Assembly: GCF_014191545.1 (NCBI RefSeq)
Contig: NZ_AP023361.1
Coordinates: 2,322,501 to 2,386,500 of the forward strand
Direction: 5' to 3'
Length of the DNA stretch: 64,000 bases
From: Terrihabitans soli
GTDB taxonomy: Bacteria > Pseudomonadota > Alphaproteobacteria > Rhizobiales > Methylopilaceae
Of the stretch, positions 19,065 to 27,727 are shown one piece after another. How positions within the stretch are numbered: position 1 is the stretch's first letter; the number at the start of each line of letters is the position of its first letter. The position numbers and the translations under genes were made by a program. The notes under the pieces are model-generated. The model was not told the DNA's origin. It saw only the letters and a program-made list of their open reading frames with translations, and ran no database searches.

Positions 19065-20356
19065 CAGCGTTTCGTCAGCGACATCTGCATCAGATAAGGC
19101 TCGATCGCAGCCAAGGTCGTTTCCAGCGCGCCGCCATTTCGCTCAAGAACGCCGAAGGCGGACTTTCGCATCATGTCACGCGTCGCAGGATCGGCGATCA
19201 GGCCGCTGACGGCAATCGCGAAGGTCTCGTTGTCGGTGATTTCCAGAGACCCCTGCGCCGCGTCGAGCTCCTTATAGATCTCGGCAAAATTCGAAACATG
19301 CGGTCCGTGCAGGATCGGCACACCGAGCTTTGCCGGCTCGATGGGATTTTGCCCGCCATGCTCGACGAGCGAGCCGCCGACAAAGGCGACGTCGGCCACG
19401 CGGTAGAACAGGCCGAGTTCGCCGATCGTATCGGCGACGAAGATATCGTTGTTCCAGTCGGGATCGCCGATATACGAGCGCAGCGACACATCGAGGCCCA
19501 TCTCTTCCGCAGCGTCCAGAACCTCGTGCGCCCGGTCGGGATGGCGCGGGACGATGATGGTCAGAAGATTGCGCGTCTGCTGCTTCAGGCGCGCGTGGAC
19601 GCGGATGACAAGCTCATCCTCACCGGTATGGGTCGAAGCCGCGAGAAAGACGGGACGGCCGAAAATCGCATCCTGCAGGCGGGTCAATACATCGGTGGGC
19701 GCCGGCGGCGGCGGCACGTCGAATTTCAGATTGCCGGCGGTCTCAACGCGCACCGCACCGAGGGCCGCCAACCGCCGCCCGTCCGTTTCGGTCTGGGCGA
19801 GGCACAGATCGATATTCTTCAGCACATAGCCGATCGTCGAGCCGAGCTGCGCCCAGCGGTCATAAGAGCGCTGCGACATGCGCGCATTGGCGATGACGAG
19901 CGGGATATTGCGCGTCTCCGCTTCGGCAAAGAGGTTCGGCCAGAGTTCGCTCTCGGTGAAGATGACGAGATCGGGCTGCCAGTGATCGTAAAAACGCCGC
20001 GCATAGCGCGGCACGTCGAGCGGCACGAACTGATGAAGCGCCTCGGGCGGCAGGCGCACGGCGGCAAGGCGTGCCGAGGAAATCGTCCCCGTCGTCAAAA
20101 GAACGTGAAAGCCGCGATCGACCAGAGCTTCAACGAGCGGCAGAACGGAGACGAATTCGCCGACGCTTGCGGCATGAACCCAGACGAGCAGGCCCTCGGG
20201 CCGGTCACGGCTCGGCCGGCCGCGGCGCTCGCCGATGCGCGTCAGCATCTCCTTGCCCTTGCGCCGGCGCCAATTGAGCAGCGCCCAGGCCAGCAGCGGT
20301 CCGGCAAAGCCGAGAACACCGGAATAGACCCGCAGAAGGATCGGCTTCTTAGCCAT
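19064..20356 (-). CDS. waaA: 3-deoxy-D-manno-octulosonic acid (Kdo) transferase
   Basis: 430 residues from ATG 20356. An N-terminal membrane anchor (about 8-27) precedes a GT-B glycosyltransferase core; VWVHAASVGEF and FTESELWPNL are characteristic WaaA motifs. It adds Kdo to lipid A. The frame is open to 20506, but the upstream part is inside the acyltransferase gene, whose stop it overlaps by 8 bp. It is coupled to lpxK downstream. Confidence 0.95.
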   Translation of the reverse strand: MAKKPILLRVYSGVLGFAGPLLAWALLNWRRRKGKEMLTRIGERRGRPSRDRPEGLLVWVHAASVGEFVSVLPLVEALVDRGFHVLLTTGTISSARLAAVRLPPEALHQFVPLDVPRYARRFYDHWQPDLVIFTESELWPNLFAEAETRNIPLVIANARMSQRSYDRWAQLGSTIGYVLKNIDLCLAQTETDGRRLAALGAVRVETAGNLKFDVPPPPAPTDVLTRLQDAIFGRPVFLAASTHTGEDELVIRVHARLKQQTRNLLTIIVPRHPDRAHEVLDAAEEMGLDVSLRSYIGDPDWNNDIFVADTIGELGLFYRVADVAFVGGSLVEHGGQNPIEPAKLGVPILHGPHVSNFAEIYKELDAAQGSLEITDNETFAIAVSGLIADPATRDMMRKSAFGVLERNGGALETTLAAIEPYLMQMSLTKR

Positions 20357-21068
20357 TACGCACCCGCCAGGGTTTGCCGCCGACGAGTTCATAAGCGCGT
20401 GCATGCGCAAGGTCGAGCCCGCGTTCGACTTTGAGGCGGGCAATTTCGAGATCTTCGTCGCTCGCATCCTCGGCGACGGTGATTTTTTCGCCGACCACCA
20501 TCGCACCGCGGCTGAACGGCAGAGCCAGATGCGCCTGATCCCAGGTGTTAAGCGCGATACAGTTCTTCGTTACAACCGCAAGCGGATAGATCGGACGGCC
20601 GCTCAGTTTTGCGAGCAGAACAATTCCCGTGCCGACCACACCGCCGATTTTCGGCACATCGGCCGTCAGCGTCACCGAGCTTCCGCCGTTCAGCGCCCGC
20701 ACAAGCCCGCGTAGCGCAAGAACGCCACCGCGTTTTGTGACGGCCCTGTCGGACGAATGATGGGCGCCCGAGCCGCGGACAAGATTGAAGCCGAGCTTTT
20801 CAAGAGCGATGGCATTGATCTCGCCGTCCGCATGACGGGCGACGAGTGCCGAGCCCGGCCAGTCTTTCGGCCAGGCGAGCGGCGTAATGACATGCTGGCC
20901 GTGCCACAGCGCCATGATCAGCGGCAGATCGCCCGCAAGCGCGCCGCGCAGATCCGCCGGCTCCTGCACAAAGCGCGTCGTCTTGCCGATGATGCGGATG
21001 TAGAACGCAATGAGGCTGCCCGCGAGATTCAGCACAAAGGGGCTGCGGACAATCTTTTTGTAGTTCAT
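20349..21068 (-). CDS. Lysophospholipid acyltransferase family protein (DUF374)
   Basis: 239 residues with an N-terminal hydrophobic segment. ALWHGQHV provides the acyltransferase His motif; the second block reads LTADVPKIGGVVGTGIVLLAKLSGRPIYPL, a diverged version of the PDGPRG-type motif of DUF374 proteins. The location just upstream of waaA and lpxK suggests it acylates lipid A or a related lipid. The acceptor is not known. Confidence 0.82.
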   Translation of the reverse strand: MNYKKIVRSPFVLNLAGSLIAFYIRIIGKTTRFVQEPADLRGALAGDLPLIMALWHGQHVITPLAWPKDWPGSALVARHADGEINAIALEKLGFNLVRGSGAHHSSDRAVTKRGGVLALRGLVRALNGGSSVTLTADVPKIGGVVGTGIVLLAKLSGRPIYPLAVVTKNCIALNTWDQAHLALPFSRGAMVVGEKITVAEDASDEDLEIARLKVERGLDLAHARAYELVGGKPWRVRNG

Positions 21069-21085
21069 GGCGGCCGGCGACCGCC

Positions 21086-21904
21086 CTAGCCGGCCCAGCT
21101 GCGCGGCGTTGCGCCGGCCAGAAGAAGCGCGGCGCGAATGGCTGCGTTCAGAGGCTCGCGCGCGCCGATCAGCGGGCGATGGACGGGGGACGGAAGATTA
21201 TAGCGCGGCGGCTCGCCGTCGATTTCGAGAAGCTTTGCGCCGGCTTCCTGCATGATGATGTCGGCGGCGGCGATGTCCCAATCCTTGGCACGTGTTGATG
21301 CGACGGCGGCATCGACCCGGTTGGCGGCGACATTGGCGAGGCGATAGGCGAGCGCATAGACATAAGGCGCGCGCGCCACCGCGGCGCCGATCCCGTCGAG
21401 ATCTTCCAGCATGGTGCGCGGGCCGACGATCTCGGCGCCTTCCAGGACATCGCGCGGCGAGGCCGTGATCTGGCGTTCGTTGAGAAACGCGCCGCCGCCC
21501 TCCACCGCTTCGAACATCTCGTTCTTGGTCGGATTGTAGATCATGCCGAAGACCGGGCGGCCTTCATCGACAAGCGCGACAGAAATCACCCAGACCGGCA
21601 CCCCTTCGACAAAGGCGCGCGTGCCGTCGATCGGATCGACGATCCAGACCCGGGCATGATCGAGGCGCTCGGGCGTATCGGCCGTCTCTTCCGACAGCCA
21701 GCCGATGTTGGGATCGAGCGCCGAGAGCTTTTCCCGGAGAAAGCCGTCGATGAAGACATCGGCCTCGGTGACGACCGAGCTATCCCCCTTGGTCCAGCGC
21801 TTGGCCCCGGAGCGGGCAAAACCGAGCGCGATCTCGCCGGCTTCGCGGACGATCGACGCGACGGGAGCCTTCAACTGATCGAGCTCGGCGCGGGAAACCG
21901 CCAA
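21086..21904 (-). CDS. Inositol monophosphatase-family phosphatase (CysQ/SuhB-like)
   Basis: About 272 residues. The family metal-binding motifs are present: WLSEE, WIVDPIDGTRAF and KDWDIAAAD. Possible substrates are 3'(2'),5'-bisphosphate nucleotides (CysQ) or inositol-1-phosphate; the sequence alone does not decide. The start is inferred: the frame opens at 21967, but the TTG at 21904 has GGAG 8 nt upstream and gives a normal family N-terminus. It heads the cluster running into the DUF374 acyltransferase, waaA and lpxK. Confidence 0.85.
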   Translation of the reverse strand: MAVSRAELDQLKAPVASIVREAGEIALGFARSGAKRWTKGDSSVVTEADVFIDGFLREKLSALDPNIGWLSEETADTPERLDHARVWIVDPIDGTRAFVEGVPVWVISVALVDEGRPVFGMIYNPTKNEMFEAVEGGGAFLNERQITASPRDVLEGAEIVGPRTMLEDLDGIGAAVARAPYVYALAYRLANVAANRVDAAVASTRAKDWDIAAADIIMQEAGAKLLEIDGEPPRYNLPSPVHRPLIGAREPLNAAIRAALLLAGATPRSWAG

Positions 21905-22111
21905 GGAACAAACTCCACATAAGTCCGGGGGTGAAACGGAGTTAAACCCCTCACCTGTCAGGGGCAAGACACCGGCCGTGCTTTACAGGGTAAAGGTAAT
22001 GTTATCAGGCCGGAAAACAATTTTATACCAATATTCTAGGTCAGCTTTGATTAACTAGACACCTTAAGTCCGTTTCGAAGCTGAACTGCGACACTCCCTT
22101 CCCGTAGATAA

Positions 22112-22138
22112 GAACTGTCCAAGCAAACGAGACAGTTC
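22112..22138 (+). promoter_or_regulatory. Hairpin next to the ribosome-binding site of the gene at 22154
   Basis: GAACTGTC (22112-22119) and GACAGTTC (22131-22138) form a perfect 8-bp stem around an 11-nt loop. GGGGAG, the Shine-Dalgarno for GTG 22154, begins at the base immediately after the stem. It could be an operator or an RNA structure that controls ribosome access. The upstream gap from 21968 is AT-richer than its surroundings and probably holds the promoter. Confidence 0.4.
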
Positions 22139-22153
22139 GGGGAGTAGAGTTTC

Positions 22154-22726
22154 GTGAGGCGTCCCAACGAAATCCTCGGAGCTTCGGCGCCGGACCGTGC
22201 TGTTAAAGCCGATCCGGCGCGTCTGCCTTTCGAGTTCAATGTTCCGGAAGCGGCAAATCTGGCCGAGCGCGCGCCTGAAGAGGCCGACCGGATCGAAGCG
22301 GCCCGCCGTTTGGGCGATGGCGCTTCAAAGATCGTCCTTCCGTTGTCCGATTATCGCGGTGTCGCCATCCGCCTTCTGCCGGGCGCTACCGAGACCGAAG
22401 ACCGCGTCGCCGTCGTCCTGTCGCACACCGCACCCGCCCAGGAAGTCATCCTCTATCTCGCCGACGACGATTTCGACGTTATTGCCGAATGGCGTTTGTG
22501 GGCGACCACGCTCGGCCTGCCGCTTCTGATGGAAGGCCTCGACGGCCGCACGATCGCCGCCGAAGACCGGCTCGGCGAGGTCGAAGTCTCGCGCCCGCGT
22601 CCGCGCCGCCGCCATTCGCTTTTGTCGGGCCGCCGCCCGCGTTTCCTGACGCGCCGCCGCACCGGCAAACTGCCGCTCGTTCCGTTCGTCCATCAGGGCG
22701 AGCGCGAGATCATCGCCTCTGAATAA
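22154..22726 (+). CDS. Conserved alphaproteobacterial protein, DUF6101-like
   Basis: 190 residues from a GTG start with GGGGAG 9 nt upstream. The middle contains SDYRGVAIRLLPG and VILYLADDDFDVIAEWRLWATTLGLPLLME, which recalls the DUF6101 family of Hyphomicrobiales. The C-terminus is very basic (RPRPRRRHSLLSGRRPRF, RRRTGKLP) and may bind RNA, DNA or membrane lipid. The function is unknown. It is a single gene that converges on ubiA. Confidence 0.7.
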   Translation: MRRPNEILGASAPDRAVKADPARLPFEFNVPEAANLAERAPEEADRIEAARRLGDGASKIVLPLSDYRGVAIRLLPGATETEDRVAVVLSHTAPAQEVILYLADDDFDVIAEWRLWATTLGLPLLMEGLDGRTIAAEDRLGEVEVSRPRPRRRHSLLSGRRPRFLTRRRTGKLPLVPFVHQGEREIIASE

Positions 22727-22737
22727 TTTTCTGGCGG

Positions 22738-23667
22738 CTAGAGCGCGCGCAAAGCCGCGTCGGCGACAAATCCCGCAAACAGAATAAGGCCCGCTGTCCG
22801 GTTCGACCGGAACAGCATCAGCGCATGTTTCGGATCTTGCGGATCGAGCACGCGCACCTGCCAGACAAGATGCGCTGAGAACGCAAAAAGCCCGAGCCAC
22901 GCGGCAAAACCGGCATTTGCCGCAATCAGCGCACCGGCGATCAAAATGACCGTTCCACCGTAAAAGCCCCAGAGCCAGGGCTTCACCTTCGCGCCGAACA
23001 GGCGCGCGGTGGAGCGCACGCCCGCCAGCGCATCGTCTTCGATGTCCTGCAGCGCGTAGATCGTGTCGTAGCCGATGATCCAGAACACGCAGCCGAGGAA
23101 CAGGAGAAGCGACGGTGTGCCGGGCACAGTTGCTTCCGCCGCCGCCCATCCCATCAGAGCGCCCCAGCCGAAACAGATGCCGAGCACCGCCTGCGGCCAC
23201 CAGGTGATGCGTTTCATGAAGGGATAGGTGACGACAGGAAAGATCGCGAGAAAGCCGAGCGCCATCGTGATCAGATTGAACTGGCGCAACACGACGAGGG
23301 CGACGACGAGCTGCAGGACGAGAAAACCCGCCGCCGCTTTGGTGGTGATCTGCCCGGAGGGCAGCGGGCGGCTCGCGGTGCGGGCGATCTTGGCATCGAT
23401 GTCGCGGTCGACAATGTCGTTCCAGGTGCAGCCCGCCCCGCGCATGACAAAGGCGCCGATGAGGAACAGCACGAGATGGAAGAGATCCGGCGCCGGCTTG
23501 CCGGTGGCGGTCGCGACCAGAGCCGTGCTCCAGGCGCAGGGCCAGAACAGGAGCCAGACCCCGATCGGCCGGTCCCAGCGGGCCAGCCGCGCAAAGGGCT
23601 TCAGCCAGTCCGGCGCATGGCGGTCGACCCAATTGCCGGGCGGGGCATCGCTGGAAGAGGTGACCAT
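22738..23667 (-). CDS. ubiA: 4-hydroxybenzoate octaprenyltransferase
   Basis: 309 residues from ATG 23667; an in-frame start at 23706 is the alternative. It is a polytopic membrane prenyltransferase that attaches the isoprenoid chain to 4-hydroxybenzoate in ubiquinone synthesis. The two Asp-rich diphosphate-binding motifs are visible: NDIVDRDID and the later YALQDIEDD. It is divergent from the transglycosylase gene. Confidence 0.93.
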   Translation of the reverse strand: MVTSSSDAPPGNWVDRHAPDWLKPFARLARWDRPIGVWLLFWPCAWSTALVATATGKPAPDLFHLVLFLIGAFVMRGAGCTWNDIVDRDIDAKIARTASRPLPSGQITTKAAAGFLVLQLVVALVVLRQFNLITMALGFLAIFPVVTYPFMKRITWWPQAVLGICFGWGALMGWAAAEATVPGTPSLLLFLGCVFWIIGYDTIYALQDIEDDALAGVRSTARLFGAKVKPWLWGFYGGTVILIAGALIAANAGFAAWLGLFAFSAHLVWQVRVLDPQDPKHALMLFRSNRTAGLILFAGFVADAALRAL

Positions 23668-23768
23668 GTGTCCGATGTGAAACGGGCGGGAAGTTATTCC
23701 CGGCAAGTCTAGCCGCGCGGGAGAAAAACGCTATCTTCGCTCTCTCGCATAGAGGGATTTTGAGAACA

Positions 23769-24584
23769 ATGACGCCGTCTTTCAAATGGCTTGCGGCCTT
23801 CTGCTTCATCCTCGTGGCAACGCCGTCGGCCATGGCTGCCCAGTGCTCGCCCCCGGGTGGGTTCGATGCCTTTATCGATGCCTTCCAGAAAGAGGCGGCT
23901 GCCAAGGGCGTCGGAAAGCGCGGCCTCTCGGCGCTCGACGGCCTGAAGCTCGACAATGCGACGCTCGCCTTCGACCGCAAGGTCCGCGCCGCCTTCAAAG
24001 GCTCGTTCGAACAGTTCGCGGCAACCCGCGTCACGTCCGCCCGCCTCAATCGCGCGGCGGGCTATCTCAAATCCCACGCCGCACTCTTCCAGAGGATCGA
24101 ATCGCAATACGGCGTGCCTGGTCCCGTGCTTGTCGCCATCTGGGGGATGGAGACCGAGTTCGGCGGCTTTGTCGGCAACAAGCCGATCCTGCCGGGTCTT
24201 GCCTCGCTCGCCTATGACTGCCGCCGCACCGATCTCTTCCAGCGTGAGCTTCTCGCCGCCATCACCATCATCGACAAAGGCGAGATGAGCGCGGCGGAGC
24301 TGAAGGGTGCAGGCCATGGCGAAATCGGCCAGACGCAGTTCCTGCCCTCCTCCTATGTGAAGTTCGCCGTCGATTTCGACGGCAACGGCAAGAAGGATCT
24401 GATTCGCAGCCAGGCCGACGTTCTCGCTTCGACCGCCAATTATCTGCGCGGTTATGGCTGGCAGAAGGGCGGCGGCTGGCAGGAAGGCTCGGCCAATTTC
24501 GCCGCGCTCGCCGGCTGGAATAAATCACCGAACTATCAGAAGGCGATCGCCCTCTTCGCCACCAAAGTCTCCGGCGGCTCCTGA
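23769..24584 (+). CDS. Lytic murein transglycosylase, MltB-like
   Basis: 271 residues from ATG 23769; an upstream in-frame TTG at 23760 is less likely. A signal peptide ends near AMAA, and unlike E. coli MltB there is no lipobox, so the enzyme should be periplasmic and soluble. IWGMETEFGGF contains the catalytic Glu, and the GQTQFLPSSYVKFAVDFDGNG region is typical of glycoside hydrolase family 103. It cleaves peptidoglycan to 1,6-anhydromuropeptides. rsmE starts 8 bp downstream. Confidence 0.9.
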   Translation: MTPSFKWLAAFCFILVATPSAMAAQCSPPGGFDAFIDAFQKEAAAKGVGKRGLSALDGLKLDNATLAFDRKVRAAFKGSFEQFAATRVTSARLNRAAGYLKSHAALFQRIESQYGVPGPVLVAIWGMETEFGGFVGNKPILPGLASLAYDCRRTDLFQRELLAAITIIDKGEMSAAELKGAGHGEIGQTQFLPSSYVKFAVDFDGNGKKDLIRSQADVLASTANYLRGYGWQKGGGWQEGSANFAALAGWNKSPNYQKAIALFATKVSGGS

Positions 24585-24592
24585 CCTTATCC

Positions 24593-25330
24593 ATGGCTGA
24601 ATATGATTTCTCGGCGCCGCGGCTTTTCCTCGATGAGGACCTGAAGGCCGGGGCGGAGATTGCGCTGTCGCCGGAGGCCTCGAACTATCTGCGCAATGTG
24701 CTGCGCCTCCAGGCGGGCTCGAACGTCCTCGTCTTCAACGGCCGCGACGGCGAATGGCGCGCCGAGATCGCTGATGCCGGCAAGAAGAAGACGGCCCTCA
24801 CCGCGCGCGAACAGGTACGTACGCAGACCTCGCAAGGCGATCTCTGGTATCTCTTCGCGCCGCTCAAACATGCCCGGCTCGATTACATGGTGCAGAAAGC
24901 CGTCGAGATGGGCGTCACGCGCCTGCAGCCGGTGATGACGCGGCGGACGCAGAGCGGCCGCGTCAATCTTGAGCGCATGCGGGCCAATGCCGTCGAAGCC
25001 GCCGAACAATGCGGCATTCTCTCGCTGCCCGAGATCGAAGAACCTGTTGCGCTCGACAAGCTTCTCGCCGCATGGCCATCCGACAGAAGTCTGATCTTTT
25101 GCGACGAGGATACCGAACAGGCCTCGCCGCTTGCCGCTTTGGGCAAGCTCACGCGCGGCAAGCTTGCTGTGCTCATCGGCCCGGAAGGCGGCTTCGACGA
25201 CAGCGAGCGCACGCTTCTGTCCAAATTGCCGCAGACCGCCACAATTTCGCTCGGCCCGCGCGTTCTACGTGCGGATACGGCTGCTGTTGTGGCATTGGCG
25301 CTGGTTCAGGCAAGCTTGGGCGATTTCTAA
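24593..25330 (+). CDS. rsmE: 16S rRNA (uracil(1498)-N(3))-methyltransferase
   Basis: 245 residues. An N-terminal PUA-like RNA-binding domain is followed by a SPOUT methyltransferase domain ending with the knot motif LIGPEGGFDDSE and SLGPRVLRADTA, both diagnostic of RsmE. It methylates U1498 of 16S rRNA. The 8-bp gap to the transglycosylase gene suggests one transcript. Confidence 0.95.
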   Translation: MAEYDFSAPRLFLDEDLKAGAEIALSPEASNYLRNVLRLQAGSNVLVFNGRDGEWRAEIADAGKKKTALTAREQVRTQTSQGDLWYLFAPLKHARLDYMVQKAVEMGVTRLQPVMTRRTQSGRVNLERMRANAVEAAEQCGILSLPEIEEPVALDKLLAAWPSDRSLIFCDEDTEQASPLAALGKLTRGKLAVLIGPEGGFDDSERTLLSKLPQTATISLGPRVLRADTAAVVALALVQASLGDF

Positions 25331-25463
25331 TTCGTGACACCCACGCAACACCCCTGAAACGTCTGGCTATTACACGCTGTCGTGACCGGCTTTTCACTGG
25401 CCGGATCGTGCGCATCGGCGTTATTGCTCCGGTTCGCCAGACTTTGGGGGTCCCCGTCCGCTT

Positions 25464-26150
25464 ATGACCGATATCGATTCTGTGAGCCGCATCAGCCGCC
25501 GCGCTTTTGTCGCCGGCCTGCCGCTCTTTCTTGCCGCCTGTCAGACCGCCGGCGGCGGCCGCGGTGCCGTCGTCGCTTCGACGCCGATGAACACACCCGC
25601 GGTCGACGGCTATGGCGCGATCACCACCGAGCCCTTCCCGATTGCGGCGGTGAACACCAAAGGGATCGACCCGCGCTTCATGCGCCAGCTTGTCGCCAAT
25701 CCCACGGGCGAGCGCGGCGGCATCATCGTTGTCGATACGCAGAGCAAGTTTCTCTATCTGACGCTCGATCGCCGCACGGCGATGCGTTACGGCGTCGGCG
25801 TCGGCCGCGACGGCTTCGCCTGGAGCGGACGCGCGATCATCGACCGCAAGCAGGAATGGCCGAAATGGCATCCGCCGAAGGAAATGATGGAGCGCGATCC
25901 GGAAGCCGCGAAATGGCCGGAAGGCATGCCCGGCGGCATCGGCAATCCGCTCGGCCCGCGTGCGCTCTATCTCGCGCAGGACGGCAAGGACACCTATTTC
26001 CGCATCCACGGAACGACGCAGCCGAAATCGATCGGCCAGGCCATGTCCTCGGGCTGCATCCGCATGTTCAACCAGGACATCATCGACCTCTATAACCGCG
26101 TGCCGATCGGCACCGAGGTCGTCGTCAGCCAGACCGGCGTCGCGGTCTGA
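25464..26150 (+). CDS. L,D-transpeptidase (YkuD), predicted Tat-exported lipoprotein
   Basis: 228 residues. The N-terminus combines a twin-arginine motif (SRRAFV at 11-16) with a lipobox LAAC whose Cys is residue 26, so it is probably exported folded and lipid-anchored. The YkuD active site is HGTTQPKSIGQAMSSGCIRM with the catalytic Cys. The enzyme would make 3-3 peptidoglycan crosslinks or attach proteins to murein. A second YkuD gene is at 56301. A strong terminator follows. Confidence 0.92.
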   Translation: MTDIDSVSRISRRAFVAGLPLFLAACQTAGGGRGAVVASTPMNTPAVDGYGAITTEPFPIAAVNTKGIDPRFMRQLVANPTGERGGIIVVDTQSKFLYLTLDRRTAMRYGVGVGRDGFAWSGRAIIDRKQEWPKWHPPKEMMERDPEAAKWPEGMPGGIGNPLGPRALYLAQDGKDTYFRIHGTTQPKSIGQAMSSGCIRMFNQDIIDLYNRVPIGTEVVVSQTGVAV

Positions 26151-26175
26151 TCACACGGAAGTTCTGTATTAACCA

Positions 26176-26214
26176 CGCGCCCGGTACGGCTCCCGTACCG
26201 GGCGCGTTTCGTTT
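26176..26214 (+). terminator. Intrinsic terminator after the L,D-transpeptidase gene
   Basis: CGCGCCCGGTACGG (26176-26189) pairs perfectly with CCGTACCGGGCGCG (26193-26206) around a CTC loop and is followed by TTTCGTTT. A 14-bp stem makes this the clearest terminator in the window. Confidence 0.85.
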
Positions 26215-26282
26215 GCGGCCCGGCCTTTACGGACGCACCGCGAAGGCATAGGTGAGGGTCCCGTTTCCCCGCGAAGACCCTC

Positions 26283-27653
26283 ATGGCGCGCGACCAGATC
26301 GATATGACCCCCATCGGATCGCGCGACGAACTCGTCGCCTGGTTCGAAAAAGGCGAAAAGCCGCGCGAGAATTTCCGCATCGGCACCGAGCACGAGAAAG
26401 TGCCGTTCCGCAAAGGCGAGAACACGCCCGTTCCTTATGAAGGATCGCGCGGCATCCGCGCTTTGCTCGAGGGCATGCAGGCCTTGCTCGGCTGGGAACC
26501 GATTATCGAGAACGGCAAGATCATCGGCCTTCTCGATGTCACCGGCGGCGGCGCCATTTCACTGGAACCCGGCGGCCAGTTCGAATTGTCCGGCGCACCG
26601 GTACAGACGCTGCACGGCACCTGCCGCGAACTTCACTCGCATATGTCTCAGGTGCGCGAAGTCGCAGAGCCGCTCGGCATCGGCTTCCTCTCGGTCGGCA
26701 TGTCGCCGAAATGGACGCTGAACGAAACGCCGGTGATGCCGAAGCGCCGTTACGAGATCATGTCGAATTATATGCCCAAAGTCGGCGGGCACGGCCTCGA
26801 CATGATGTTCCGCACCGCGACCGTACAGACCAATCTCGATTTCGAAACCGAAGCCGATATGGTCAAGAAGCTGCGCGTCTCGCTGGCGCTGCAACCGGTT
26901 GCGACCGCCCTCTTCGCCAATTCCCCCTTCACCGACGGCAAGCCGAACGGTTTCCTGTCGATGCGCTCGCAGATCTGGCTCGACACAGATTCAGACAGGA
27001 CAGGCATGCTGCCCTGGGCGTTCGAAGACGGTATGGGCTATGAGCGCTACACGGACTACGCGCTCGATGTGCCGCTCTATTTCGTCAAGCGCGGCGACAC
27101 CTATCATGATGTCGCCGGCGCGAGCTTCCGCGATCTTCTCGACGGCAAGCTCAAAGCCCTGCCCGGCGAACGCGCAACGCTCTCGGACTGGTCGAACCAT
27201 TTGACGACGATTTTCCCCGAAGTGCGCGTCAAGCGTTACCTCGAAATGCGCGGCGCCGATGTCGGCCGCACAAGCCGCATCTGCTCGCTCTCCGCCTTCT
27301 GGGTCGGCCTTCTTTACGATCAGCAGAGCCTCGACGCGGCTTACGATCTTGTCCGCGACTGGACCGCGGAAGAGCGCGACACGCTGCGCCGCGACGTGCC
27401 GAAGCTCGGGCTTGCTGCCTCGATCCGCAATCGCTCGCTGCGCGAACTCGCGCGCGATGTGCTCGACATTTCGCGCGCCGGCCTTGCCGCGCGCGGCCGC
27501 CCCAACGGCCTCGGCGACGACGAGACGATTTATCTCACGACGCTCGAACAGCTTGTCGATGGCGGACGCACCAATGCGGAAGATCTCCTCGCCCGCTGGC
27601 GCGGCCCCTGGGCGCGTTCGGTCGATCCGGCGTTTTTCGAGGAAGCGTATTGA
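26283..27653 (+). CDS. gshA: Glutamate-cysteine ligase
   Basis: 456 residues of the alphaproteobacterial/plant type, unlike the enterobacterial enzyme. It makes gamma-glutamylcysteine, the first step of glutathione synthesis. RIGTEHEKVPF near the N-terminus and the segment EPGGQFELSG with its ATP/metal-site acidic residues are typical, as is FRTATVQTNLDFE. It is a single gene with its own start after the terminator at 26176-26214. Confidence 0.93.
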   Translation: MARDQIDMTPIGSRDELVAWFEKGEKPRENFRIGTEHEKVPFRKGENTPVPYEGSRGIRALLEGMQALLGWEPIIENGKIIGLLDVTGGGAISLEPGGQFELSGAPVQTLHGTCRELHSHMSQVREVAEPLGIGFLSVGMSPKWTLNETPVMPKRRYEIMSNYMPKVGGHGLDMMFRTATVQTNLDFETEADMVKKLRVSLALQPVATALFANSPFTDGKPNGFLSMRSQIWLDTDSDRTGMLPWAFEDGMGYERYTDYALDVPLYFVKRGDTYHDVAGASFRDLLDGKLKALPGERATLSDWSNHLTTIFPEVRVKRYLEMRGADVGRTSRICSLSAFWVGLLYDQQSLDAAYDLVRDWTAEERDTLRRDVPKLGLAASIRNRSLRELARDVLDISRAGLAARGRPNGLGDDETIYLTTLEQLVDGGRTNAEDLLARWRGPWARSVDPAFFEEAY

Positions 27654-27674
27654 GCCATCACCTGGCGTGATGGC
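27654..27674 (+). terminator. Hairpin directly after gshA
   Basis: GCCATCAC and GTGATGGC form a perfect 8-bp stem around CTGGC, starting at the base after the gshA stop. Only TT follows, so this is a weak intrinsic terminator at best; it may instead protect the 3' end. Confidence 0.45.
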
Positions 27675-27727
27675 TTGCATCACGAAGCCTGGTTTGAAAC
27701 CACTGCCGGCGCGGCGCCTTATGCGGC

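Noticed and set aside
22325-24049. 574-residue minus-strand frame across 22154-24049
   Set aside because: It overlaps ubiA in another frame and two plus-strand genes; its composition is Arg/Ala/Gly shadow-like.
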